From Pontibacter silvestris (GTDB taxonomy: Bacteria > Bacteroidota > Bacteroidia > Cytophagales > Hymenobacteraceae): DNA of 64,000 bases. Shown one piece after another: positions 1-8,155 of the stretch (within the stretch, counting starts at the first letter, position 1; each line of letters begins with the position of its first letter). A model generated the notes under the pieces. It worked only from the letters and a program-made list of their open reading frames with translations. It did no database searches and was not told where the DNA came from. A program made the translations under genes and the position numbers. The stretch spans positions 1-64,000 of the forward strand of contig NZ_JAJJWI010000005.1 in the NCBI RefSeq assembly GCF_020907275.1. The letters are read 5' to 3'.

Positions 1-23
1 ACACAGTTCTTGAGATACTGCCT

Positions 24-566
24 TTAAAGCTTTGCTTCCGGGCTTTTCAGAAATACCTGATGCCGGCTTGCCAGCCACTGTACGGCTATAATGGTTTTGG
101 CATCTAAGAACTTTTTTGTTAGCAGGTCTTCCATGCTCAGGCTAATCACTTTTATCGCCTCATGCTCCTCATCTAAACCACCACCTTTTGATTTTCTTTT
201 ACTTACTTCTGCATAAAATAAATGTACTTTTTCAGTGCATGCTCCCGGAGAAGAAAAAAAGTCCCACACATGCTCCAGGTGATCTACGGCATACCCCGAT
301 TCCTCTTCTATTTCTTTTCTTATTGTTTTTGCCGGATCACCTTCTTCAACCACCCCGGCAACTGTTTCTAATAATTCCATTTCAGCGCTATAACGGTACT
401 GCTTTACAAAAATGTACTCATCCTTATCCGTGTCATATACAATAGCAGCGGCTGCGTCTCCACTGTCAAATTGTTCTCGTTCGTACGTATCTCCTTTATC
501 TTCTATGGTGAGTTTTCTGAAAGTGTAGAACCCATCATAAATTGTTTCTTTTTGTTTGATTTTCAT
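24..566 (-). CDS. NUDIX hydrolase, NudK/GDP-mannose or ADP-ribose pyrophosphatase type
   Basis: A 180-residue protein with a NUDIX fold. The Nudix box (about residues 74-96) reads AGVVEEGDPAKT followed by IRKEIEEESGY. The one-residue-shorter loop and the 'IRKE..EE.GY' form match NudK-type nucleoside diphosphate-sugar hydrolases better than the classic REUxEExGU box. A downstream SPGACTEKVHLF stretch fits the family's SPG-x-TE motif. The longer open frame runs upstream to 908, but it has no family similarity and overlaps the divergent gene, so the ATG at 566 is chosen. Likely cytosolic; it would hydrolyse a nucleoside diphosphate linked to a sugar or ribose. The exact substrate cannot be told from sequence. 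Confidence 0.88.
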   Translation of the reverse strand: MKIKQKETIYDGFYTFRKLTIEDKGDTYEREQFDSGDAAAAIVYDTDKDEYIFVKQYRYSAEMELLETVAGVVEEGDPAKTIRKEIEEESGYAVDHLEHVWDFFSSPGACTEKVHLFYAEVSKRKSKGGGLDEEHEAIKVISLSMEDLLTKKFLDAKTIIAVQWLASRHQVFLKSPEAKL

Positions 567-687
567 GCTTTGTCTGTAGTTAAGAGTTTGTCTCTTTTTC
601 AGAACATTTACGTTTTCCAGAGCAGGAGAGATTAACCCGTAGCTGAAATAATGTAGCGATGGTGAAGTGCCTGCGTATAGTACGGGT

Positions 688-1062
688 ATGAATAAAGCTG
701 TATTAATAACAAAATTGCAGGGAGTATATTGGGCTGTTACAGGTATATGGCCTTTAATACATATGCCTAGTTTCTTATGGGTGACAGGCCCTAAAGAAGA
801 CCTTTGGCTGGTAAGGACAGTAGGACTATTAATAACTGTTATTGGAGCTGTTTTGCTTTTTGCGGGCATCAAGAAGCGGGTAACACCAGAGGTGAAAATT
901 TTAGGCATAGGTGGTGCCGCAGCTATGGCCTTAATCGACTTTTATTATGCATTAAATGATGTTATCTGGGATGTGTATATGCTGGATGGTAGCGCGGAGC
1001 TCATCATAATAGCTCTTTGGCTGTGGGCAGGGAATCAAGGAATGGCAAGGGTTAAAGTATAG
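688..1062 (+). CDS. Small four-helix membrane protein, unknown function
   Basis: About 124 residues with four hydrophobic segments separated by short charged turns (PKEDLW, KKRVTPE, LNDVIWD), so an inner-membrane protein. The ATG at 688 is preferred; an in-frame GTG seven codons upstream is possible. It is divergent from the NUDIX gene and convergent with the ferredoxin operon, sharing a hairpin terminator. The pattern of a WPL.. first helix and a conserved aspartate before the last helices recalls small uncharacterised membrane proteins of Bacteroidota. I do not recognise a named family and assign no function. Confidence 0.7.
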   Translation: MNKAVLITKLQGVYWAVTGIWPLIHMPSFLWVTGPKEDLWLVRTVGLLITVIGAVLLFAGIKKRVTPEVKILGIGGAAAMALIDFYYALNDVIWDVYMLDGSAELIIIALWLWAGNQGMARVKV

Positions 1063-1077
1063 TTTTTAAGAAAAGAA

Positions 1078-1104
1078 AAAGCACCTCATTTCGGGAGGTG
1101 CTTT
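1078..1104. terminator. Bidirectional hairpin terminator
   Basis: Perfect 10-bp arms (AAAGCACCTC/GAGGTGCTTT) with a 7-nt loop, flanked by an A-run on one side and T-rich sequence on the other. It sits between two convergent genes. Confidence 0.8.
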
Positions 1105-1132
1105 CTGTATATTAGAAATTGACTTGTACTTT

Positions 1133-1456
1133 TTATGCTTCCGGCATCAGGCGTACAACCAAACCATCCAACTCAGGTGTTACCCGTAGCTGACAGGATA
1201 GGCGGCTGGTTTCAGTAGCATGCGGAAGCGACTCCAGCATAAAAGCCTCATCATCGCTTGGCTCTGGCAGTTCTCCACTTTCCAATACTTCTACATGGCA
1301 GGTGGCGCAAATAGCCATACCTCCACAAATAGCAGGTATATCATATTCACTGGCCTTCAGTATTTCCATTACTGACAGGCCCATGTCAGTGGGAGCTTCT
1401 ACAGGTACTCTTTCTCCGTTGTCCTGCTCAACATATATTGTTATTGCGTCTTCCAT
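1133..1456 (-). CDS. [2Fe-2S] ferredoxin, adrenodoxin type
   Basis: 107 residues. The cluster ligands are visible as C44, C50 and C53 (C-GGMAI-C-AT-C spacing C-x5-C-x2-C) with the fourth, C88, in RLSCQL near the C-terminus. This arrangement is that of adrenodoxin/ISC-type or bacterial P450-type ferredoxins, not plant-type (C-x4-C-x2-C). It starts 2 nt after the stop of the ferredoxin-NADP reductase gene, so the two are one transcriptional unit and are presumably redox partners. The final acceptor is not evident from the neighbourhood. Confidence 0.92.
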   Translation of the reverse strand: MEDAITIYVEQDNGERVPVEAPTDMGLSVMEILKASEYDIPAICGGMAICATCHVEVLESGELPEPSDDEAFMLESLPHATETSRLSCQLRVTPELDGLVVRLMPEA

Positions 1457-1458
1457 TA

Positions 1459-2469
1459 CTATATTTCCTGTATGCCGTTAACGGTAGTATACTTCAGTAC
1501 ATACTTCTTGTCTGGGTAAACAATATTGTAAGCACTCTGTGCCATCAGGGCGGCTTCATGGAAACCACAAAGTATCAGCTTCAGCTTACCAGGATAGGTG
1601 TTAATATCACCGATAGCGTATACGCCAGGTATGTTGGTGGAGTAGTCTACTGTATTTACAACAATAGCATTTTTCTCTAACTCTAATCCCCAGTTGTCTA
1701 TAGGGCCAAGCTTAGGTACTAACCCAAAAAGCGGAATGAAGTAATCAGTTTCAACTTTATGATGCACTACGCTCTCCAGGTGTACATTAACAGCTTCCAG
1801 CTTGTCTTCACCAAACACTTCTGTTACATTAGACTTCAGCATTAGGTTTACTTTACCTTCTTCGGCCAGCGCAGCTACTTTTTCAGCAGATTCTGGTGCG
1901 CCGCGGAATGTGGTACCCCTGTGTACCAGTGTTAGTTCTTTACAAACATCTGCCAGAAATATTGTCCAGTCAAGGGCAGAGTCGCCACCACCAGCCAACA
2001 CTACTCGCTTATCTCTGTATTTCTCAGGGTCCAGCACCATATAGGTAACGCCTTTGCCTTCATAATCCTCAAGGTTTTCGATAGCAGGTTTACGTGGTTC
2101 GAAAGAACCTAAGCCACCGGCAATAACTACAGCCTTACACGCTATTTTAGTACCTGCTACAGTTGTTACTATAAAAGAGCCATCCTCTTGCTTATCAAGG
2201 TTTTCCACGCGCTCACCTAAGGTAAATGTAGGGTGGAAGGGCTCGATTTGCTTTTGCAGGTTTTTAACAAGGTCACCTGCCAGTACTTCCGGATAGCCTG
2301 GTATATCGTAAATTGGTTTCTTAGGATATATTTCAGTAAGCTGGCCACCCACTGCTGGCAATGCATCCACTACGTGGCAGTGCATTTTCAGCAGACCTGC
2401 TTCAAATACAGCAAAAAGGCCCACAGGGCCAGCTCCAACAATGCATATATCCGTTTTTATATTCTCCAT
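1459..2469 (-). CDS. Ferredoxin/flavodoxin-NADP+ reductase, thioredoxin-reductase-like (YumC type)
   Basis: 336 residues, the usual length for TrxR-like FNRs. FAD-binding GAGPVG is at residues 12-17; a second dinucleotide motif (AGGGDSALDW, about 159-168) would bind NADPH. The C-terminal YAIGDINTYPG matches the family's FAD-contacting YA(I/V)GD motif. The CxxC redox pair of true thioredoxin reductases is absent, which supports an FNR. It lies just upstream of the [2Fe-2S] ferredoxin gene and would pass electrons between NADPH and that ferredoxin. A consensus -7 element and a palindrome lie 25-41 bp upstream. Confidence 0.9.
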   Translation of the reverse strand: MENIKTDICIVGAGPVGLFAVFEAGLLKMHCHVVDALPAVGGQLTEIYPKKPIYDIPGYPEVLAGDLVKNLQKQIEPFHPTFTLGERVENLDKQEDGSFIVTTVAGTKIACKAVVIAGGLGSFEPRKPAIENLEDYEGKGVTYMVLDPEKYRDKRVVLAGGGDSALDWTIFLADVCKELTLVHRGTTFRGAPESAEKVAALAEEGKVNLMLKSNVTEVFGEDKLEAVNVHLESVVHHKVETDYFIPLFGLVPKLGPIDNWGLELEKNAIVVNTVDYSTNIPGVYAIGDINTYPGKLKLILCGFHEAALMAQSAYNIVYPDKKYVLKYTTVNGIQEI

Positions 2470-2493
2470 ATATGATAATTAACGTTAAAATAC

Positions 2494-2510
2494 TTGTCGC
2501 GACAAATATA
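2494..2510 (-). promoter_or_regulatory. Promoter -7 element overlapped by palindrome, FNR-ferredoxin operon
   Basis: On the minus strand TATATTTG (plus coordinates 2503-2510) fits the Bacteroidota -7 consensus TAnnTTTG, with only a weak TTAtG at the -33 position. The perfect 12-bp palindrome TTGTCGCGACAA (2494-2505) overlaps its downstream half. A repressor bound there would block the promoter. The binding protein is not known. Confidence 0.5.
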
Positions 2511-2614
2511 CTGCCACATGCTTAGCTTGCATAACTCTTTCTGGCTTTTCTTCAGTTATACTCAAAGTATTTGTGAAAGAATGCCAGTGATATACGCATA
2601 GGAATGTATAACTG

Positions 2615-3358
2615 TCAGAGAGATGGTTTTTGTTCCTGTACTAATTCCTGTAGCCTTTTTGCGTTGAAAGCAGCATATCCGTTCTGGTCATTGTCGAAGT
2701 AAATGTACACATCGAGGCCTTGCTGCTGCCATTGCAGGCAGTTATTTGCCCACCATGATAATGTTTCGTCGCTATAGCTGCCAGAATACTTATGCTCAGG
2801 GCCATGCAACCTTACATAAACGAAATCAGCGGTTACTTCTATGGGCGACATGTGCCACTCCAACTCATAAATACAAAAGGCTGCATTGTGCTGGCACAAC
2901 AAGTTTAATATTTCTGGTTTATACCAACTTGGGTGACGAAACTCAAAGGTATAGCGATAATAGGGTGGGAGTGCAGCCAGAAAACTTGCCAGCCGCTCTT
3001 CGTTTACCTGCCAAAACGGGGGTAGCTGAAAAAGGATAGGGCCTGTTTTCTCCTCCAGTGCATTTACATTCTCAAAAAAGCGGGCTATGCTCTGCTGCGG
3101 GTCTTTTAGCTTTTTCATGTGCGTGATAAAGCGGCTCCCTTTTACAGCAAATATAAATTCAGGCGGTACAGATGCCCGCCAGTTAGCGAACGTCTGCGCA
3201 GAGGGAAGCTTGTAAAAGGAATTGTTTATCTCTACAGTCCTGAAGAAGTTCATGTAATGATTCGTAAAATCTTTTGGCTTCAGGTCAGGTGGGTAGAAAT
3301 TGCCCATCCAATGTTTATAGTGCCAGCCAGAGGTTCCTATGTGTATCTTCCGCTCCAT
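2615..3358 (-). CDS. DUF72 domain protein
   Basis: 247 residues, full length for DUF72 (YecE-like, TIM-barrel fold). Typical motifs are the N-terminal IGTSGWHYKHW, the ..VEINNSFYKLP block, FEFRHPSW and the C-terminal YIYFDNDQNGYAAFNA. The family is widespread but its biochemical role is unsettled; a link with nucleic-acid metabolism has been suggested elsewhere. It is monocistronic here, with about 140 bp to the ferredoxin operon and a featureless 344-bp gap upstream. ATG at 3358 begins MERKIHIGTSGW, exactly where family members start. Confidence 0.9.
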   Translation of the reverse strand: MERKIHIGTSGWHYKHWMGNFYPPDLKPKDFTNHYMNFFRTVEINNSFYKLPSAQTFANWRASVPPEFIFAVKGSRFITHMKKLKDPQQSIARFFENVNALEEKTGPILFQLPPFWQVNEERLASFLAALPPYYRYTFEFRHPSWYKPEILNLLCQHNAAFCIYELEWHMSPIEVTADFVYVRLHGPEHKYSGSYSDETLSWWANNCLQWQQQGLDVYIYFDNDQNGYAAFNAKRLQELVQEQKPSL

Positions 3359-3702
3359 AATAAAGCGTATACCACTTTCACATACAGAAGGTTAATGGTA
3401 GGTGCTACAGATTCTTCTTATTGTTTATCAGCAGAAGAATTCAGTCAGACTTTGTTTCTAGTTCATTATCAACTAAAGAGTTTTCAAACCCTCAACGTGA
3501 CTAATGTCTTTCTGTGTGTTTAGTCATTTTTAGGGCTGTAAGTGCTTTACCTGAAGGTTATCTTTTAACTTCTCAGCCTCATAATATCTGCTTTATCTGC
3601 TCTTAGTAATCTTAAGTTCAGACAATATTTTAGTGTGCGAACATACATTCATTGATGCGATGCCTTATATGCGCAAGTAAGAGGCTCCACTTATATTAGC
3701 TA
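3359..3702. other. Intergenic gap, nothing recognised
   Basis: 344 bp between the starts and ends of two minus-strand genes. No ORF with family features, no strong inverted repeat and no consensus promoter seen. It presumably holds the DUF72 gene promoter. Confidence 0.5.
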
Positions 3703-4623
3703 TCAATTACTAATTCCATCTTTGTCTTCTTTCCAAAGGGCTACTACCATTTCCCCGTTGTTAATACGATAAGCTCTTTTCATCATTGTGGTGTTAAAAG
3801 CCAGGCTGACATTACCCTTAGGGTCTATGGCAATCAAACCTTTATCTCCCTGCAGGTTCTTATCATAAACTTCTATGGCTTTCTGTGCCGCATTTCGAAT
3901 GTCTTCGTTGCCATACTTTACCAAGGCGTATACTTCATGGGCTAGCACACCTCGCATAATAACCTCTCCGTCTCCAGTACAACTTACAGCACAAACTTCA
4001 TTGTTGGCGTAAGTACCTCCACCAAGTATAGGGCTGTCGCCTATACGGCCTTTTAATTGACCGGTAAGTCCTCCGGTGGAAGTAGCAGCAGCCAGGTTCC
4101 CGTTCTGGTCTAGGGCAACTGCTCCTACTGTATCGTGTTCGTTTTTTAAAGCTAGCTCCTCCTGCAATGCTTCTTCCTTTTCGTCTGTTTTAAAATATTC
4201 CGGTGCTCTAAAAGGTAAATTATATTTTAAAGCATATTCTTCTGCACCTGTTCCCGAAAGAAAAGTATGTTTTGAAGTATCCATTACGATACGGGCTAAT
4301 GAAATAGGATATTGGATATAGTGTACACCACCGATAGCACCTGCCTGCAGCCCTTTTCCTTCCATAATTGCAGCATCAAATTCTATATCGCCGTCTTTAG
4401 TTAAGCTACTACCTATGCCAGCGTTAAACAGCGGGTTTTCTTCCATACTCCTTACAGCAGCCTCTACGGCATCTACCGCACTACCCCTTTTTGCCAATAT
4501 TTCCCACCCAGCCTGTAATGCTGTTTCAAGCCCATTCCGGTAAGCTCTATCTTTATCAGGATTTACCTTCTTTTTGTCCATGTTTTGAGCCCCTGCATGT
4601 ATGGCAATAGCAAATTTTTCCAT
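3703..4623 (-). CDS. Isoaspartyl peptidase / plant-type L-asparaginase (Ntn hydrolase)
   Basis: 306 residues from the ATG at 4623; the extra 19 upstream residues of the longer frame look unlike the family. The Ntn-hydrolase nucleophile is T165 in HDTVGAVA, where the precursor would autocleave between D164 and T165 into alpha and beta subunits. RIGDSPILGGGTYA and the GDGE block are the conserved substrate pocket. The N-terminal IAIHAGA is the family start, with AQ where most have GG. No signal peptide is apparent, so it is probably cytosolic, cleaving isoaspartyl dipeptides and asparagine. It stands alone in its context. Confidence 0.93.
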   Translation of the reverse strand: MEKFAIAIHAGAQNMDKKKVNPDKDRAYRNGLETALQAGWEILAKRGSAVDAVEAAVRSMEENPLFNAGIGSSLTKDGDIEFDAAIMEGKGLQAGAIGGVHYIQYPISLARIVMDTSKHTFLSGTGAEEYALKYNLPFRAPEYFKTDEKEEALQEELALKNEHDTVGAVALDQNGNLAAATSTGGLTGQLKGRIGDSPILGGGTYANNEVCAVSCTGDGEVIMRGVLAHEVYALVKYGNEDIRNAAQKAIEVYDKNLQGDKGLIAIDPKGNVSLAFNTTMMKRAYRINNGEMVVALWKEDKDGISN

Positions 4624-5004
4624 AGCTGTAAGTGATAAATATTTTATGCACGTAAGTGCCTGCGATACCTTTAAAATCAATATTGCAGAGCTACATACGC
4701 ATCAATAGAAAGATTTTACGGACCTACAGGCAAGAATGGAATGTAAGAAGTTAAAAATCAGTGTTAAAACGGATTTATCAAACAGAGGTAGGTGCTTTGG
4801 CCTAATAATATAAAGAACGACTTTGAAAAGTTTATAAAATATTAAGTAATGAAGTTCTCCAATAAAGTTTTAATAAGATATGCTAACTAAATTATTGATT
4901 TAATTATTAAGAAGTTTATGTACATAAATTTTAAACCGCACTTAGTCTCTGTCGTTTATAATGATGTATAACGTTCAATTTTTAACCCTAAATCTTAAAA
5001 AGCT
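4624..5004. other. Divergent intergenic region, AT-rich
   Basis: 381 bp between two divergent starts, so it should contain promoters for the isoaspartyl peptidase and for the low-complexity protein gene. Strongly AT-rich in the last 200 bp. No exact TAnnTTTG element with correct spacing and no notable palindrome was found. Confidence 0.5.
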
Positions 5005-6177
5005 ATGGCAAGAGACAACCAGAATAATTATGAAAGAGGCGACAACGAGTCCTATAATAATTCAGATAACGACAGAGGGTTCTTTGGCCGTGTAGGCGAA
5101 ACAATAAGTAATGCCTGGGGTAGAGTAACAGGTAACGAAGACGAAGATTACGATAGAAACAGAAACAACGAAGACAGTAACAGACATAACAGAGGCAACT
5201 CTGGTGCTGGTACTAGTGGCCCGACTGGCTATGGGGCATCCCGCAATTACTCTTCTCCAAACCGCGGTACTATGGATAGCTTTAGTGGAGGCACACGTTA
5301 TGGCGAAGGTGGAAGCAACAGCGGGGGAGGCTCTGCTTATGGTCAGTCAAACTACGGATCATCAGGCTATGGCTCCTCTGGCAATACCTTTGGGGGAGGA
5401 GGCTCATTTAACTCCGACCGGGGCAGCTCCGACCAGAACAACAGAAGTTATTCTTATGGTTCTTCTATGGGTAACCGTAGTGGAGAGTCTTACCGTCGCG
5501 GATCATCATTTGGTACAAGCTCTGACGGAGGTTACACCAGCGATACCAACAGAAATAACTCTGGCTCACCAGGCAGCAATATAACCGGAGGCTATGGCTC
5601 AGGCTCTACAGGAGGTTACAGCGGTTCTGGCTATGATGGGGCTAACTACAGCTCGCGCGGACGCTATGTCGGTTCTTCCGACTATGGCTCTATGAGTGGT
5701 GGTGATTACGGTTCAATGGGCAGTGATTATGGCTCCAGAGGAAGTAATTATGGCGGGTCAGCTTCAGGTTATAGTTCTGGAAACAGTAATTATGGCTCGG
5801 ACAGAGACATTTACAGGAGAGGTGGCTATGGCTCCTCTGACTATGGTAACTCACAGAGAGGCTATGGCAGCGGAAGGGGCAATTCGTATGGCGGTAACAG
5901 CAGCTATGGCGACAACTCAGATTATGGTTCCTATTCTGCTAATCGTGGTGGGTATGCAGGTAATAGTAACTATAGTAATTACGGACTTTCTTCCGACAAC
6001 TATGGTGGCAATAACTCTGGAGGAAACTTTAACTACGGTAGCGGAACTATGGGGAGAGGCGACTACAATTCCTATAACAGGAACAGAAGCGGCTATGGCT
6101 CATCCATAGGTAGCGATGACTATAGAGGCTCTTCTTACAGAAGAGGTAATTACGACAGAAACGATGATAACCGCTAA
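5005..6177 (+). CDS. Gly/Ser/Tyr/Asn low-complexity (prion-like) protein
   Basis: 390 residues. Residues 1-45 form a conserved-looking head: an acidic, Asn-rich start, then NDRGFFGRVGETISNAWG, which resembles the GFF.RAGDEV.SWFGD segment of Bacteroidota stress-type proteins. The rest is almost only G, S, Y, N, R and D, with dozens of [G/S/N]-Y-G-[S/N/G] repeats (NYGSS, DYGSM, GYGSS) and Arg-rich patches near the C-terminus (YRRGNYDRNDDNR). There is no signal peptide or membrane segment, so it is probably cytosolic. The composition matches FUS-like low-complexity domains. It has its own terminator (6199-6231) and stands alone. Two other plus-strand frames also stay open here because of the codon repeats. 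Confidence 0.8.
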   Translation: MARDNQNNYERGDNESYNNSDNDRGFFGRVGETISNAWGRVTGNEDEDYDRNRNNEDSNRHNRGNSGAGTSGPTGYGASRNYSSPNRGTMDSFSGGTRYGEGGSNSGGGSAYGQSNYGSSGYGSSGNTFGGGGSFNSDRGSSDQNNRSYSYGSSMGNRSGESYRRGSSFGTSSDGGYTSDTNRNNSGSPGSNITGGYGSGSTGGYSGSGYDGANYSSRGRYVGSSDYGSMSGGDYGSMGSDYGSRGSNYGGSASGYSSGNSNYGSDRDIYRRGGYGSSDYGNSQRGYGSGRGNSYGGNSSYGDNSDYGSYSANRGGYAGNSNYSNYGLSSDNYGGNNSGGNFNYGSGTMGRGDYNSYNRNRSGYGSSIGSDDYRGSSYRRGNYDRNDDNR

Positions 6178-6198
6178 GTAAATAGATATTTATATTAT

Positions 6199-6231
6199 AA
6201 TAAAGGATTGTAGTATCTGCAGTCCTTTATT
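6199..6231 (+). terminator. Terminator of the low-complexity protein gene
   Basis: Hairpin with AATAAAGGA/TCCTTTATT arms, further stem pairing through G-U, then a TGTTTT tract. It lies 21 bp after the stop codon. Confidence 0.7.
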
Positions 6232-6464
6232 GTTTTAGTAGAAGCTGCATTTAAAGCAAGGTTAAACTGAGATTCATGTTAATGAATGTGAACGCCTCTT
6301 CTATCTCAAGTATGCCAGAGATTTAGGTTTACACGAGCCTAAGGCAAGCAGCAGAACGTCCTAGCGTGCTTAAACAAATGAACATCATCTTTTGCATCTA
6401 ACAACATTACTTTAATATATCTGATGGAGCACTTGTTCAGGGTGTATACATGCATGCTTACCGT

Positions 6465-6815
6465 TTATACCTCCTGTCTGTTCCTACAATATATGTAGGC
6501 CTCTTTTATAGTAGGTACTATTTTTAAAATGTTGTTAAGGCCGCTGTTCTCAAGCTTCTCCTGTACAACGGGGCAAACATTATATAAAATAAAATTTATA
6601 TGAACAGCCTCTATCTTACTGGTGTATGATAAGATCATGCGCATAGCTTCAACAGATATAGTGGCCAGGCTGCTGCAGTCTACCCACAGGTTTTTGTGGT
6701 TTTCACTGATGGCTTGTTCAAAGGCGTGCCGCATACTTTTGGTATCTTCCGTATCCAAGTCACCATACACCAACACGATAAAACTCTCCGCTAACTTTTG
6801 TGTAACTATGGGCAT
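6465..6815 (-). CDS. STAS-domain protein (anti-sigma factor antagonist-like)
   Basis: 116 residues forming one STAS domain. The segment NLWVDCSSLATISVEAMRM corresponds to the conserved loop before helix alpha-2 that carries the phosphorylatable Ser in SpoIIAA/RsbV; S54 is at or near that position. The usual DSSG is changed to DCSS, so phosphorylation control is uncertain. No anti-sigma kinase or phosphatase gene lies next to it; the nearest neighbour is a divergent response regulator. Probably cytosolic, acting in a partner-switch or as a scaffold. Confidence 0.8.
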   Translation of the reverse strand: MPIVTQKLAESFIVLVYGDLDTEDTKSMRHAFEQAISENHKNLWVDCSSLATISVEAMRMILSYTSKIEAVHINFILYNVCPVVQEKLENSGLNNILKIVPTIKEAYIYCRNRQEV

Positions 6816-7086
6816 ATGCTAAGGTTAATTAAACTTTCTAAAGCAATATTTCCAGTAATTCGTAAAAGGTGAATCGGCTAAATGTCTTTATAAAGATAAG
6901 AAATATACAGTAACTTGTTTATCAATATCTTATATAATAAGGCCAGTATGAATATGCTTTTACTATTTACAATTCTGAAACTGTAGCTTTAGTCAAAGGT
7001 ATACTAACCGATTAGTCTGCTTACCTAGTATAAATACTTGTTTGGGTTGTGAGAAATACTTAAAATAAACTTACATCATTGATTTC

Positions 7087-7117
7087 TTCTTATTTAGCAA
7101 CGTGTGTTAAATAAGAA
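7087..7117. repeat. Inverted repeat, 10-bp arms
   Basis: Perfect arms TTCTTATTTA/TAAATAAGAA with an 11-nt spacer, 160 bp upstream of the response regulator start. The A/T-only content and lack of a gene just upstream argue for a regulatory site more than a terminator. Confidence 0.5.
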
Positions 7118-7147
7118 TTTCTAATATTTACACTTCGTTAAATAAAC

Positions 7148-7200
7148 CTGTAAAGCATGTTAATATTTAATTCAATGTTAAATATTGACATGCTTTACAG
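7148..7200. promoter_or_regulatory. Long hairpin upstream of response regulator
   Basis: Two 23-nt arms (7148-7170 and 7178-7200; CTGTAAAGCATGT with its complement at the outer end) match at 22 positions around a 7-nt loop. It ends 76 bp before the response regulator start codon. No plus-strand gene ends upstream, so it is not an ordinary terminator. It could be a 5' leader structure, an operator or a small RNA end. Confidence 0.6.
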
Positions 7201-7276
7201 AGCCAGAAACATCAAAAAGCTTTTTAAATTTTCCTGATAAAAGATAAGTGTCTGCACGCTTGTCCTTTTTAAGAAC

Positions 7277-7936
7277 ATGATAAATGTTATACTTACAGAC
7301 GATCACCAAATTATCCGTGATGGAATAAGCGCTCTTCTTGAAATGGAGGAGACAATAAATGTTGTAGGAGAGGCCTCCAATGGAAATGAACTTATAGCAT
7401 TATTAGCAACAACCCCAGTTGATGTTGTTTTGCTGGATATTAACATGCCGGAAAAAGATGGTTTTGAGACAACAGTATATCTTAGAACTTATCATCCTGA
7501 TGTTAAAATAATCATACTTACTATGCTAAATAACATAAGTTATGTGCATAGGCTGATGGCAGCAGGTGCTTTGGGTTTCATACTGAAAAGTGCTGGGAGT
7601 GAAGAATTATGCGGAGCTATTAAGCTTGTAGCTAAGGGGTTACGATTTGTCTGCGCAGATATAGCCATGCTCTTACTTGATAAAGCACAAGCTAAGGAAC
7701 TTTTTCCTTCAGCAGAGCAGAAAGGAGATGACAAAGAATATAAAGACCTGTCAAAACGAGAAATAGAGGTGTTAAGTTTAATAGCAGAGGGATATACAAA
7801 TGCCGAAATAGCTAACAAACTTTTTACCAGCAAGCGGACAATTGAAACACACCGGCAAAACATTCTGGATAAAACGCAATCCAGAAACACGGCGAACCTT
7901 ATTAAGTATGCCTTAAAGAATGGCATTATTACCTAA
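7277..7936 (+). CDS. NarL/LuxR-family response regulator
   Basis: 219 residues. Receiver domain 1-120: acidic pair D8/D9, phospho-acceptor D54 (VVLLDINMPEKDG), T82 and K104 (LKSAG) are all in place. The C-terminal LuxR-type HTH (about 158-217) starts LSKREIEVLSLIAEGYTNAEIA, the standard recognition fold. A partner histidine kinase is not adjacent, so it is an orphan regulator locally; in Bacteroidota such regulators pair with distant 7TM or two-component kinases. The long hairpin just upstream may govern its expression. Confidence 0.93.
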   Translation: MINVILTDDHQIIRDGISALLEMEETINVVGEASNGNELIALLATTPVDVVLLDINMPEKDGFETTVYLRTYHPDVKIIILTMLNNISYVHRLMAAGALGFILKSAGSEELCGAIKLVAKGLRFVCADIAMLLLDKAQAKELFPSAEQKGDDKEYKDLSKREIEVLSLIAEGYTNAEIANKLFTSKRTIETHRQNILDKTQSRNTANLIKYALKNGIIT

Positions 7937-8155
7937 TTATTTAATTGGGAGAGCAGGGTTGAAGAGAGCTTATTATTTACAAATGTGTTGCAATATTGGT
8001 TACGGCACCTTAGTAGCTTAAGCTGAATAAAACTAATGGCAGTAAGCGACTAAAATCCTATCATGAGGGTAATATAAATGCTCCTGATGCTGTACATTTA
8101 ACACAATCTCAACAGAAGAAAATCTCAGGCAATCGGATTTTTAGTAAATTTCCGA

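Larger units (their letters stand above)
6816..7276. other. Divergent intergenic region with two hairpins
   Basis: 461 bp between the STAS gene and the response regulator gene, very AT-rich. It contains the two inverted repeats at 7087-7117 and 7148-7200. No ORF of note. Confidence 0.6.

Noticed and set aside
3119..3523. Plus-strand ORF overlapping the DUF72 gene
   Set aside because: Most of it is antisense to DUF72 coding sequence and the product has no family-like features.
5204..6109. Other plus-strand open frames inside the low-complexity gene
   Set aside because: They stay open because of repetitive codon use; translated products have no natural composition, and the frame from 5005 has a sensible head and terminator.
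5300..6150. Repeats as a CRISPR array
   Set aside because: Repeat units are short, irregular and keep one open reading frame; no spacer structure.
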